Shown one piece after another: positions 18,796 through 26,014 of a stretch of 64,000 nt of DNA. Source of the stretch: Arthrobacter sp. B1805 (GTDB taxonomy: Bacteria; Actinomycetota; Actinomycetes; Actinomycetales; Micrococcaceae); contig NZ_PJIQ01000010.1 of NCBI RefSeq assembly GCF_002929745.1, positions 1 to 64,000 of the forward strand. The letters run 5' to 3'. Below the pieces are notes generated by a model. It saw only the letters and a program-made list of their open reading frames with translations, ran no database searches and was not told the DNA's origin. Position numbers and translations under genes: made by a program. How positions within the stretch are numbered: the first letter of the stretch is position 1; every line of letters begins with the position of its first letter.

Positions 18796-19455
18796 ATGAC
18801 TCATTCCTCCCGGGGCCTCGGGTTGCAGGACCATACCGAGGTCCTGCACCGGATCAGTGAACGCCTCGCTGAGCGTTTCACCGGAGTCTTCGCCGCCGAG
18901 ACGGTCGAACGGTACGTCTTCGAGTCCTACACGGCACTTGCCAGGACCGCGACTATCACCACGTATCTCCCAGCCACCACCGAGCATTTCGCCGCTGACA
19001 GGCTCACCGCCCTGGCCACCTCAAAGGGCATCTCGGTGTCCGAAGCCCCGGAAGTGCTTTTCGTCTGCGTGCAGAACGCGGGACGCTCTCAAATGGCGGC
19101 GGCGCTGCTGACAGTGGAGTCCAAGGGCAGTATTCGTGTCCGCTCCGCCGGGTCCATGCCCGCAGCGGAAGTCGACCCGAACGTCGTCACCGTCATGTCG
19201 GAGATGGGCCTGGACCTGACCAGGAACTATCCCAAGCCCCTCACCGATGACGTCGTGCGTGCCTCCGATGTTGTGATCACCATGGGTTGCGGTGATTCCT
19301 GCCCCATCTACCCAGGCAAACACTACGAGGACTGGGACCTCCCCGATCCCGCAGGAGAATCCCTTGACCGTATCCGTGGAATCCGTGACGCTATCCACGA
19401 AAGGGTCAAAGCCCTCACCACTTCTCTCCTGGAAAAGGATCAATCGCCGGCATGA
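18796..19455 (+). CDS. arsC: ArsC with N-terminal three-helix domain
   Basis: 219 residues. Residues 1-80 form a helical domain (VLHRISERLAERFTGVFAAETVERYVFESY) found in mycobacterial and corynebacterial arsenate reductases. Residues 85-219 are an LMW-phosphatase-type ArsC with P-loop CVQNAGRS (Cys91, Arg97), cysteines in GCGDSCPIYPG and acid loop LPDPAG. The N-terminal domain is seen in multidomain ArsC proteins of Actinobacteria, some of which use mycothiol. CAGGAG precedes ATG. The stop overlaps the next ArsC by ATGA, so they are translated as a pair. Confidence 0.88.
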   Translation: MTHSSRGLGLQDHTEVLHRISERLAERFTGVFAAETVERYVFESYTALARTATITTYLPATTEHFAADRLTALATSKGISVSEAPEVLFVCVQNAGRSQMAAALLTVESKGSIRVRSAGSMPAAEVDPNVVTVMSEMGLDLTRNYPKPLTDDVVRASDVVITMGCGDSCPIYPGKHYEDWDLPDPAGESLDRIRGIRDAIHERVKALTTSLLEKDQSPA

Positions 19456-19886
19456 ACCAGACACCCACTCCCCCGAGCGTGCTGTTCGTCTGCAGCAAGA
19501 ACGGCGGCAAATCCCAGATGGCCGCCGCCCTCATGCGCCAACTCGCCCACGGCGGCATGACAGTTCACTCCGCGGGAACGAAGCCCGGGAAGGCGCTCAA
19601 CCCGCAGTCCGTGGAATCCCTGCACGAGCTCGGTGCCGACGTGGAAGGGGAATACCCCAAACCCGTCACCAAAGAGCTGCTTGAGAACGTGGATACCGTC
19701 ATCGTCCTCGGAACAGAAGCGAAAGTTGAACCACTCCCTGGACAACGCTTCGAAATATGGGAAACCGACGAACCCTCAATGCGCGGCATCGAAGGAATGG
19801 AACGAATGCGACTGGTCCGCGACGACATCAAACACCGCGTAGAGCAGCTACACACCGAACTGACCTCCCACGGCCAGGATGCTTAA
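19452..19886 (+). CDS. Arsenate-mycothiol-transferase-like LMW phosphatase
   Basis: 144 residues with the same fold as ArsC but with P-loop CSKNGGKS: Cys14 is kept and the invariant Arg is replaced by Lys20. The C-terminal cysteines of thioredoxin-linked ArsC are absent. This variant loop resembles the corynebacterial ArsC1/ArsC2 arsenate:mycothiol transferases, which need one cysteine and use mycothiol/mycoredoxin. Coupled by ATGA to the preceding gene. The block would thus hold both thioredoxin- and mycothiol-type reductases. Function by family similarity only. Confidence 0.75.
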   Translation: MNQTPTPPSVLFVCSKNGGKSQMAAALMRQLAHGGMTVHSAGTKPGKALNPQSVESLHELGADVEGEYPKPVTKELLENVDTVIVLGTEAKVEPLPGQRFEIWETDEPSMRGIEGMERMRLVRDDIKHRVEQLHTELTSHGQDA

Positions 19887-19911
19887 CCGCTCCTAGTGTC
19901 ACCCCAATAAG

Positions 19912-21045
19912 TCAATTCCCATTCCCTCCTGCGAGATCCACCTCGCCAGCTTTAGATAGGATGCGGGTTGTTGCACTAGGGGTGAGATCGCGTTTCAGTG
20001 CGTAGTAAAGCTCGCGAGTGACGAACCGTTTGAGGCTGCGAATGGCGTCCGCGGAAGAGTGCCCCTGGGCGCGTTTACGGTCGCGATATGCCTGGGATCG
20101 CTGGTCGTAGCGCAACCGACAGATGGTCACGAGGTAGATCGCACGGTTGGCACGGCGGTTCCCGCCACGGTGCAGTCTCATCCGGTGAGTTTTGCCGGAA
20201 GACACGGGTATCGGGGCGACTCCGCAGAGCCGGGCGAAGGCTGCCTCGCTCGGGAAGCGGTCGATGTTCTGCCCCGCAGTGACCAGGAGTTGAGCCACGG
20301 TGACGGGTCCGACTTGAGGCAACGCTGCCGTTGTTGGGGCGACCGCTTCAACAAGTTTGGTGATGTGCTTCTCGGTTGCGTTGATTTCAGCGGTCAGGTT
20401 GAAGATGCGCCGACCGAGTTCTCGGAGCGTGTATTTCACCGCATGATTGGGCTCGTCCAGACGGGTACTGTCTGGGCGTAGCGCGCGGGCTTGAGTGGCT
20501 TTACCCTCGAGGGTCTTAGCGTCGAGCTGCTCACGCATGCCATTCGGAGCGGTGATCAGCACGTCGCGTAACTGCACAAGGGCCGCCGACCGTGATTTCA
20601 CGGCTGAGTCTCGCAGCAGGTGCAGGTTACGGATAGCTTCGACCGCGCCGGTAGTGTCCTTCGCCGGTGAGGAGCATTCGCCCGACATGACTTTTCGCGC
20701 CGCGGCTTCAGCGTCGATGGCATCGTTCTTGCCTGAGCGGCTTCGGGTAAGGCGGTGTCCCCGATTCACTTCGACAACATCTATGCCGGCGGCTAACAAA
20801 TGACGAGTAAGACCTGCCCCGTAGGAGCCGGTGCACTCAACGCCAGCGGCGTTGATGATGCCGTAACCGGCCGCCCAGTCCAGAAGCTGCTGGTAACCGG
20901 GAAGGTCAGTGGTGAATTGCTTGTCACCCAGGAGGACGCCGTGCTGGTCCAGCACGGCAGCGTGATGCAGCTGCGAGTGGGTATCCACGCCAATCGTGAC
21001 GGCGGTTACCGGCTGGGTAGTCGTTTCAGTCGTTGCAAGGCTCAT
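19912..21045 (-). CDS. IS110 transposase (DEDD)
   Basis: 377 residues. N-terminal RuvC-like DEDD domain: D21 (IGVDTH), E70 (GVECTGSYG), D108 and D111 (KNDAIDAEAA). C-terminal transposase_20 domain with LPQVGPVTVAQLL and the serine-containing region GVAPIPVSSGKTHRMRLHRGGNRRANRA. Full length for the IS110 group, so it may be active. ATG 21045 is used; the upstream open frame is non-coding leader. Confidence 0.93.
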   Translation of the reverse strand: MSLATTETTTQPVTAVTIGVDTHSQLHHAAVLDQHGVLLGDKQFTTDLPGYQQLLDWAAGYGIINAAGVECTGSYGAGLTRHLLAAGIDVVEVNRGHRLTRSRSGKNDAIDAEAAARKVMSGECSSPAKDTTGAVEAIRNLHLLRDSAVKSRSAALVQLRDVLITAPNGMREQLDAKTLEGKATQARALRPDSTRLDEPNHAVKYTLRELGRRIFNLTAEINATEKHITKLVEAVAPTTAALPQVGPVTVAQLLVTAGQNIDRFPSEAAFARLCGVAPIPVSSGKTHRMRLHRGGNRRANRAIYLVTICRLRYDQRSQAYRDRKRAQGHSSADAIRSLKRFVTRELYYALKRDLTPSATTRILSKAGEVDLAGGNGN

Positions 21046-21200
21046 GCGTACTCGTTCCTGTCCATGAAAAACTTCGGCGAACACGGATGACCGGGCCGGG
21101 CGGACAAAGCACTGAAGAGCCCTAATTCGCCACGTTCCTATCAAGTCACACCCCGTCCGGCCCGGTCGCCATAGGTGGGCGGCAGGGAAGGCGAGCCGAC
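21046..21200 (-). ncRNA. Candidate IS110 bridge RNA region
   Basis: The leader between the element end and the transposase start contains a strong inverted repeat: GTCCGGCCCGGTC at 21155-21167 pairs with GACCGGGCCGG at 21089-21099, enclosing about 55 nt. IS110-group elements are known to encode a bridge RNA in this position that guides target and donor DNA. The exact RNA ends and guide loops are not determined here. Confidence 0.5.
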
Positions 21201-21342
21201 AGCTCTCCACCTGGACAGTTCCGGCACCGATGGTGCCGGTCGTCAGCTAGCGGGTAAGTCAGGAACGCTCCCTGCCACCTGTCACCCATCCTGCCTCAGT
21301 GCGCTAGCGGGGGAGGCCGCCGCGCCAACTCGGACACCGGCC

Positions 21343-21374
21343 GGGGCAGGGAACCCTGTGCGGTCCCCTGCCCC
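21343..21374 (-). terminator. Hairpin after DUF4192 gene
   Basis: GGGGCAGGG and CCCTGCCCC form a long GC-rich stem (extended by ACC/GGT) 12 nt past the stop at 21386. There is no clear U-tract. Confidence 0.55.
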
Positions 21375-21385
21375 ATACTCGTTGC

Positions 21386-22420
21386 TTACGGTCGGTAGGC
21401 GGTCTTTTCGTTTTTGACGCATTCAGCGAGCTGGCCGGTGTTCACCAGTTGGGTGAGTAGGTAGGCGAGCTTGCTCGTGGGGTCAGCTTTGCGGGCTTTG
21501 GTGAGGTACTGGGCGGCGATGGAGGACCGGCCTTTGTACCAGTTGATCCAGCCGAGGAACGCGAACAGGGGTGCGCGGGCTCCGGAAGGGGTATGCCGGA
21601 GCAGTTCGATGATGAGTTCCTGGACGGCATCCACACGGTTCCAGTCCGGGGTTCCTGTGTACTTGCCGAGGAACACGTCAGCGAAGGTGCCCAGGTCATC
21701 GTCTGCGCTGATGGTGTCTGCAATGATCCGGTCCCGCAGCGCTGGAGTGTGCAGGGCGGCGATGAGCTGCAGGGCGGTTTCTTTGTCCGGTTCGGCACCG
21801 AGGCTTTCCTGCCACAGTGCCCGGTTCTCGGTCATGACCGGGGCGGTCCAGTCTGTGGGGTCCTCGATCACCCATCCGGTGATGATGTCCGCGACCCGGT
21901 CAACGTTCGTGTCGTCGCCGGTGTAGTCGGGATTCGCGGCTGTTTCCCGTGTGGTCGTGGAGCCTTCGAACACCATGTGAGCGCTGAGTGCGCTGTCGGT
22001 GATTTCTTCCAGCGAGCGGGAGGTGCAGCAGTCGTCGTCGTCGCAGAAGTAGGTCATCCACTCGGTGGAGGTCACGAGCCAGCTGTCTCTGATGGGCATC
22101 CCGGCGGTGTCCAGCAGCTCGTCAATCACATTGGCGTGGTCGCCGTAGGGTTTGGTGCCGTCGATGGTCGCTCGGTCGGTGTAGACAGCGAGCAGGACAC
22201 CGTCAGCGTGGACGTCGTGGGACAGGTAGCCGAGGACCGTCTGGGCGAACAGTGCCGGGTCTGTGTCCTGCTGGGGTACGTCAATCCGCATGGTGGCACC
22301 GACCTGCTTACCGCGCAGGGTCAGGAACACGAACGAATCTGCGGGGGTGAACCCGAGGTGGTGCGGGATGTAGGCCAGAATGTCGGCTGCGGATGAGACG
22401 GAGATGGGTGTCTTGCGCAT
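21386..22420 (-). CDS. DUF4192 protein
   Basis: 344 residues. The N-terminal phrase ADILAYIPHHLGFTPADSFVFL is the DUF4192 hallmark (many relatives read LLAxVPxLLGFxPxxSLV). A cysteine pair occurs in CDDDDCCTS. The biochemical role of DUF4192 is not established; it is common in Actinobacteria and on their plasmids. ATG 22420 follows AAAAGGAGCAAC. It is preceded by a long leader whose structure is shared with the leaders of the next two genes upstream (24275 and 25037). Confidence 0.85.
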   Translation of the reverse strand: MRKTPISVSSAADILAYIPHHLGFTPADSFVFLTLRGKQVGATMRIDVPQQDTDPALFAQTVLGYLSHDVHADGVLLAVYTDRATIDGTKPYGDHANVIDELLDTAGMPIRDSWLVTSTEWMTYFCDDDDCCTSRSLEEITDSALSAHMVFEGSTTTRETAANPDYTGDDTNVDRVADIITGWVIEDPTDWTAPVMTENRALWQESLGAEPDKETALQLIAALHTPALRDRIIADTISADDDLGTFADVFLGKYTGTPDWNRVDAVQELIIELLRHTPSGARAPLFAFLGWINWYKGRSSIAAQYLTKARKADPTSKLAYLLTQLVNTGQLAECVKNEKTAYRP

Positions 22421-22682
22421 GATGTGTTGCTCCTTTTCGCGGTGGGGTGAGGTGCTTGTGGTGGTCCAGCAGTTGGTCTCTCCCCCGTTGTTTTTGCCTG
22501 CTGGCAAGCTTGCTTGCTTGGTCCCGACGGAGCCGGGTCAACCCCGCAGGGGCAAGGAAACAGAAAGTCCGGCAAGGAAATAAGCGACGTAGGAGCGCCG
22601 TCCGGAGATTCTGGGGCCGCAGCAGCGCAGCTGTTGACCTGGTGGAGCGGGGCCACATAATCCGTAGGACAGCAGCAAAAAA
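22421..22682 (-). promoter_or_regulatory. Structured leader, copy A
   Basis: A 260-nt leader of the DUF4192 gene. Core hairpin at 22613-22561 (minus sense): CAGA...TCTG outer stem, TCCGG...CCGGA inner stem, loop containing GGCGCTCCTACGTCGC. Downstream comes CCAGCAGGC, then GGGGGAGAG, then CTGCTGG and the RBS. The far upstream end has TTTTGCTGCTGTCC (22680-22667). Copies B and C share the layout. Confidence 0.7.
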
Positions 22683-22815
22683 CGCCGTAGGCAGATCAGC
22701 GGGGACGGACGCAACCGCCAGGGAGCGGCCGGCACCGTACACAGTCCGGAGCGCCAGCGCAGGACCGTTTGGGTGGGAGGGCAGGTGAGGCCTGCTACTG
22801 TCTTCGTCGGGTAGT

Positions 22816-22837
22816 GCCCCGTCCGTTTGGGCGGGGC
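22816..22837 (-). terminator. Terminator after ParB-like gene
   Basis: GCCCCGTCC-GTTT-GGGCGGGGC forms a nearly perfect 9-bp stem with a 4-nt loop, 17 nt beyond the stop at 22854, followed on the minus strand by ACTACCCG. Confidence 0.65.
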
Positions 22838-22853
22838 GCCCTTCCCTTGTTGG

Positions 22854-24275
22854 TTAGCCGGCTTCGGCGTACTGGGTTTCCTCGGCGATCAGGTCTTCCT
22901 CGTCCAGGTGCACGTCCTCGAAGGTTTCCGTGTCTTCTTTTGCGGTGTTTGCTTTGTCGGTGGCCATGGCGTGGTCGGTGATGATGCTTTCGACCTCGCT
23001 GAGGGTGTAGCCCCAGTCCTGGAGTTGGAACAGGTAGTAGGCGGCCTGTTGACCGGGGCGACGCCATGAGTCGCGGCTCAGGTCGGATTCGTGGGCGGCG
23101 AGCATCATGGCCAGCACCATGGTGTCGGGGTTGGTGCTGGTCTTGTCTGTGAGTTCTTTGTAGGAGCGGTAGCTGGGCTCTTTGACTCCGGCTAGCCCTG
23201 CTGCCAGTTCCTGCTTCTGCGCGGTGGCTTTGGCAACACTGTTGCCGTAGTTGGCCAGCGTGGTCGCGGTGAACCGTGCCCAGCCTGTGGGTGGGTTCTT
23301 CCGGCTCAGCAGGATCATCAGCCACTGCTGGCGTACCTCGGTCGAAGCGTCCCAGAGCTTGTTGTTCTTAATGACCTGTCGTCGTTCTTCCTTCTGTTCC
23401 TCGGTCATCGGCCCTGACTGGGTGCTGCTGCTCGGCCCACCGTAATACGGCTGCAACGTGTACCCGCTGGCTTCCCAGTTGGCGATGACCTTCCGAACGC
23501 TGACGGCGTTGTTGTTGTAGGTGACGGTGAGGACAACAGCGTTCGCGTCCTCCTCCGTTGCCGGGGTTCCATCTGGGCGGATTAGTGCGTGGGGGTACTG
23601 GTGTTCTGGCATCTGGTAGCCAGCTGCTTCGACCACTATCGTCCCGGCCTCTCTGTGCTCGACCGTGGCTTCGGCGAGCAACCGGAAGGTTTCGCGTTCA
23701 TTGCGCAGGTACTGCACGGTGTGATCGAACCGGGCGGGTTCTTGATCGAGGGTCTCCTGCAGGCGCTCCAGGGCTTCGGTGTCGTCGCTGAACTCCTCGA
23801 GCGCAGCTGACTGTTCCAGCGTCCAGCCCTGGGCCAGAGCTCTCGTGGCGGTCTCGTTGGCGCGAACCTTCAACGCGGTTTCCACGGTGGTTTTCTTCGC
23901 CCCGGTTTTCCGGGCGATCTGGGTTGCTGAGACGCCGAGCAGGGACAGCTGGTGGAACGCTTCGGCGCGGTCGTGGTCGGTGAGGGCTTGCCGGTGATCG
24001 TTCTCTACAACCTGCTTGGCGAGCCTGTCAGCCTCTGTGAGGCTCTCCCCCACGTAGACGGGGATCAGTGGCAGCTTGACCTCCACGGAGCCGATGGTGC
24101 GCCTCTGCCCGTACAGGACGTGCACTCCCCCGCTCTCGGTGCGGTACGCGACGACGGGCTGGAGGACGCCGTGCTCTTTCAGTGAGGCGAGGAACGGCTT
24201 GTCGAGCTGCATGTCAGCGCGGACGTTCGCGTCAACGGTCAGAGTGGCTGGGTCGAGCATTTCAAGGACAGTCAC
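22854..24275 (-). CDS. ParB/Spo0J-family nuclease-like protein
   Basis: 473 residues. Residues 5-100 are a ParB N-terminal domain (LTVDANVRADMQLDKPFLASLKEHGVL, then VLYGQRRTIGSVE and VVENDHRQALTDHDRAEAF). An HTH of the KorB/ParB kind follows (LLGVSATQIARKTGAKKTTV). The long C-terminal part is unique and ends acidic. It has no ParA partner next to it; the plasmid's parA pairs with the small protein at 27679. It may therefore be a KorB-like regulator or single-strand DNA protein. The GTG at 24275 is selected by AAAAGGAGCAACATC upstream, mirrored at the DUF4192 gene. Confidence 0.85.
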   Translation of the reverse strand: MTVLEMLDPATLTVDANVRADMQLDKPFLASLKEHGVLQPVVAYRTESGGVHVLYGQRRTIGSVEVKLPLIPVYVGESLTEADRLAKQVVENDHRQALTDHDRAEAFHQLSLLGVSATQIARKTGAKKTTVETALKVRANETATRALAQGWTLEQSAALEEFSDDTEALERLQETLDQEPARFDHTVQYLRNERETFRLLAEATVEHREAGTIVVEAAGYQMPEHQYPHALIRPDGTPATEEDANAVVLTVTYNNNAVSVRKVIANWEASGYTLQPYYGGPSSSTQSGPMTEEQKEERRQVIKNNKLWDASTEVRQQWLMILLSRKNPPTGWARFTATTLANYGNSVAKATAQKQELAAGLAGVKEPSYRSYKELTDKTSTNPDTMVLAMMLAAHESDLSRDSWRRPGQQAAYYLFQLQDWGYTLSEVESIITDHAMATDKANTAKEDTETFEDVHLDEEDLIAEETQYAEAG

Positions 24276-24526
24276 GATGTTGCTCCTTTTCGCGGTGGTG
24301 GTGAGGTGCCTGTGGTGGTCCAGCAGTGGCCCTCTCCCCCGTCGTTGTTTGCCTGCTGGCGGAGCTTGCGGAGCTGTGCCTGACGGAGCAGTGCTCAACG
24401 CCGTAGGTGCAAGGAGACTGGGAATGATGGAGGGAACAAGCGACGCAGGAGCGCCGGAATCATTAGTGGGCTCCGTAGCCGGCGTAGCCGGTTGACGCTG
24501 TGGAGCAGGCACGTACGATCCGAAGG
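24276..24526 (-). promoter_or_regulatory. Structured leader, copy B
   Basis: A 250-nt leader of the ParB-like gene. Core hairpin at 24467-24417 (minus sense): ACT...AGT outer stem, AATGAT...ATCATT inner stem, loop GGCGCTCCTGCGTCGC. The remaining blocks (CACGTACGATCC, CCAGCAGGC, GGGGGAGAGG, CTGCTGGACC, AAAAGGAGCAAC) match copy A or C. A frame happens to stay open through the leader, but the shared RBS points to the start at 24275. Confidence 0.7.
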
Positions 24527-24568
24527 AATCTCAATGATGTTGTCAACGCACTATTGGCCTGCCGGCGA

Positions 24569-24598
24569 GGTGTCCCGACCGGTTGTAGCCGGGACACC
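24569..24598 (-). terminator. Hairpin after the 142-residue gene
   Basis: GGTGTCCCG and CGGGACACC form a perfect 9-bp stem with a 12-nt loop, 11 nt after the stop at 24609. Confidence 0.6.
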
Positions 24599-24608
24599 CT
24601 CAGAGTTG

Positions 24609-25037
24609 TTAGCTGGTCCAACCGGGGTATGGTCTGCGGTCCGCGGCACCCAGCTCGGCTGCCGTGGCTGGGAGGTTTCCGGGACCGTCGGACTGGCCTG
24701 CCTTCCAGTGGAAGAACACTTCCTCGGTGATGGCTTCAAAGCACGCATCTTGGGAGCGGAACCAGTGCGCGTTTGTGTCGCCCTCTACATAGGTTCCGTA
24801 ACCGAACAGCTCTCCAGACTCGTCACGGGTGCGGGCCACAGCGAAGACGATCAGCGGCCAGGCGCCGGCATCCCAGCCGTCGGATCCCCAGTTCGGCAGG
24901 GCTGACCAGCCGGTGCCTTCGAGGGTTTCCATCCAGTCGTACCCGTCCCCCATCCGGTCATCGGCGGGAAGCCCAGGGGCGGCGACGGTTTCGTTGGTGT
25001 CTATGGTGGTCGTGCGGGTCATTGCTGCAACGCTCAT
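24609..25037 (-). CDS. Conserved plasmid protein of unknown function
   Basis: 142 residues, acidic, not recognised. It is Trp-rich (YDWMETLEGTGWSALPNWGSDGWDAG), then WPLIVFAVARTRDESGELFGYGTYVEGD and a C-terminal AHWFRSQDACFEAITEEVFFHWKAGQ, which suggests a small globular alpha/beta protein. ATG 25037 follows GAAGGAGCG. It carries the third copy of the structured leader and precedes the ParB-like and DUF4192 genes, so the three probably respond to the same signal. Confidence 0.65.
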   Translation of the reverse strand: MSVAAMTRTTTIDTNETVAAPGLPADDRMGDGYDWMETLEGTGWSALPNWGSDGWDAGAWPLIVFAVARTRDESGELFGYGTYVEGDTNAHWFRSQDACFEAITEEVFFHWKAGQSDGPGNLPATAAELGAADRRPYPGWTS

Positions 25038-25311
25038 GGGTTCGCTCCTTCGGTTCATAGGCAGGGCGGGAAACCTTTGGTGATCAGCGGTTCTGGTTCC
25101 CTCTCCCCCACCATGTTTTTTGCCTGCTGGCGGAGCATCGCGGAGCTGTGCCCGACGGAGGCGGAGCCAACCCGTGAGGGCAAGCGGGCAGAAGTTCGGT
25201 AAGGAAATAAGCGACGTAGGAGCGCCGAACCGAAGTCCTGGACGCGCAGCCGGCCGCAGGCCGGTTGAACCGCCGGAGCGGGCACGTATGATCCAACGGA
25301 CAGCAGCAAAA
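25038..25311 (-). promoter_or_regulatory. Structured leader, copy C
   Basis: A 270-nt leader of the 142-residue gene. Core hairpin at 25240-25189 (minus sense): CAG...CTG outer stem, TTCGGT...ACCGAA inner stem, loop GGCGCTCCTACGTCGC. It also has CACGTATGATCC, TTTTGCTGCTGTCC (25311-25298), CCAGCAGGC with an A6 run, and GGGGGAGAGG. Confidence 0.7.
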
Positions 25312-25401
25312 GACAAAGAACGCTTTACTGTCCGAGCGGACGCGAGGCCCGTATTAGTACAGGCAGGCACCGTGCCGAGCAATAGCCGGCTTCTCGGCCT
25401 C

Positions 25402-25851
25402 TTACATCATTTGGGTGCTGTTCTCCGCCAGCTCACGCTTCAATCGTTTGTTCGCGCCGTAGGCTGCGAAAGTCGCTAGAAGGGGCAATGCGGTCAGCGA
25501 CACCAACCCGATGTTGCCGTGGAATATCGCAGCGGCAATGACGATCCAGCTCAGAGCCGCCGCATAGTAGACCGGAACGACAGCAGTCCGCCCCAGCACA
25601 GACTCGGACGCAGCTTCGCTCCCCCGCGTTCCATGAACTTGTTTCCGGCTGTAACGTGCAGCCCAGGTTGCCAGGGCGGTAATGATGAGTGGGAAGCTCA
25701 GCAAAAGAAGGGCTCCGTCGGTAATGATTCCCAGCGTGGCAAGTACACCGAGCCAACACAACGCCGCAACGAAGCGCGTAATGACGACCAGTTGCGCGGC
25801 CATGTTTAGTCGGGTCGGCAGCGGAATCGTGAGGTCACCGGTCTCGGCCAT
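25402..25851 (-). CDS. Small membrane protein, four predicted helices
   Basis: 149 residues. Hydrophobic segments at about 16-36, 40-60, 95-115 and 117-135 (for example LLLLSFPLIITALATWAA and ALSWIVIAAAIF), with a basic cytoplasmic loop ARYSRKQVHGTRG. No family recognised. ATG 25851 follows AAGGAGCTG. It lies downstream of IS110 element 2, which may have separated it from an upstream promoter that resembled those of the neighbouring genes. Confidence 0.7.
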   Translation of the reverse strand: MAETGDLTIPLPTRLNMAAQLVVITRFVAALCWLGVLATLGIITDGALLLLSFPLIITALATWAARYSRKQVHGTRGSEAASESVLGRTAVVPVYYAAALSWIVIAAAIFHGNIGLVSLTALPLLATFAAYGANKRLKRELAENSTQMM

Positions 25852-26014
25852 GACAGCTCCTTCACCACACGAGTTCCCCCAGATAGGAAAACTCCGTGGA
25901 CCCATGAGAACACGAATACCCCGGACACACTAGCCCGCAGAACCCCCAGTGTGAAACCGCTATGAAGCCCGAGGCTCTGCTTCATCGAAAGGGGGAAATT
26001 CCTCCTCCGATAGC

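Larger units (their letters stand above)
19890..21200 (-). mobile_element. IS110-family element 1
   Basis: The element contains one transposase (19912-21045) and a non-coding 5' segment (21046-21200). IS110 elements have no clear terminal inverted repeats, so the ends are approximate. It sits immediately after the third arsC (stop 19886) and before the DUF4192 region, marking the end of the arsenic block. Confidence 0.8.

Noticed and set aside
22421-24526. Leaders read as N-terminal extensions of the proteins
   Set aside because: Frames stay open by GC composition, but the three leaders are conserved as nucleotides with compensatory changes, not as protein, and each has a strong RBS at the shorter start.
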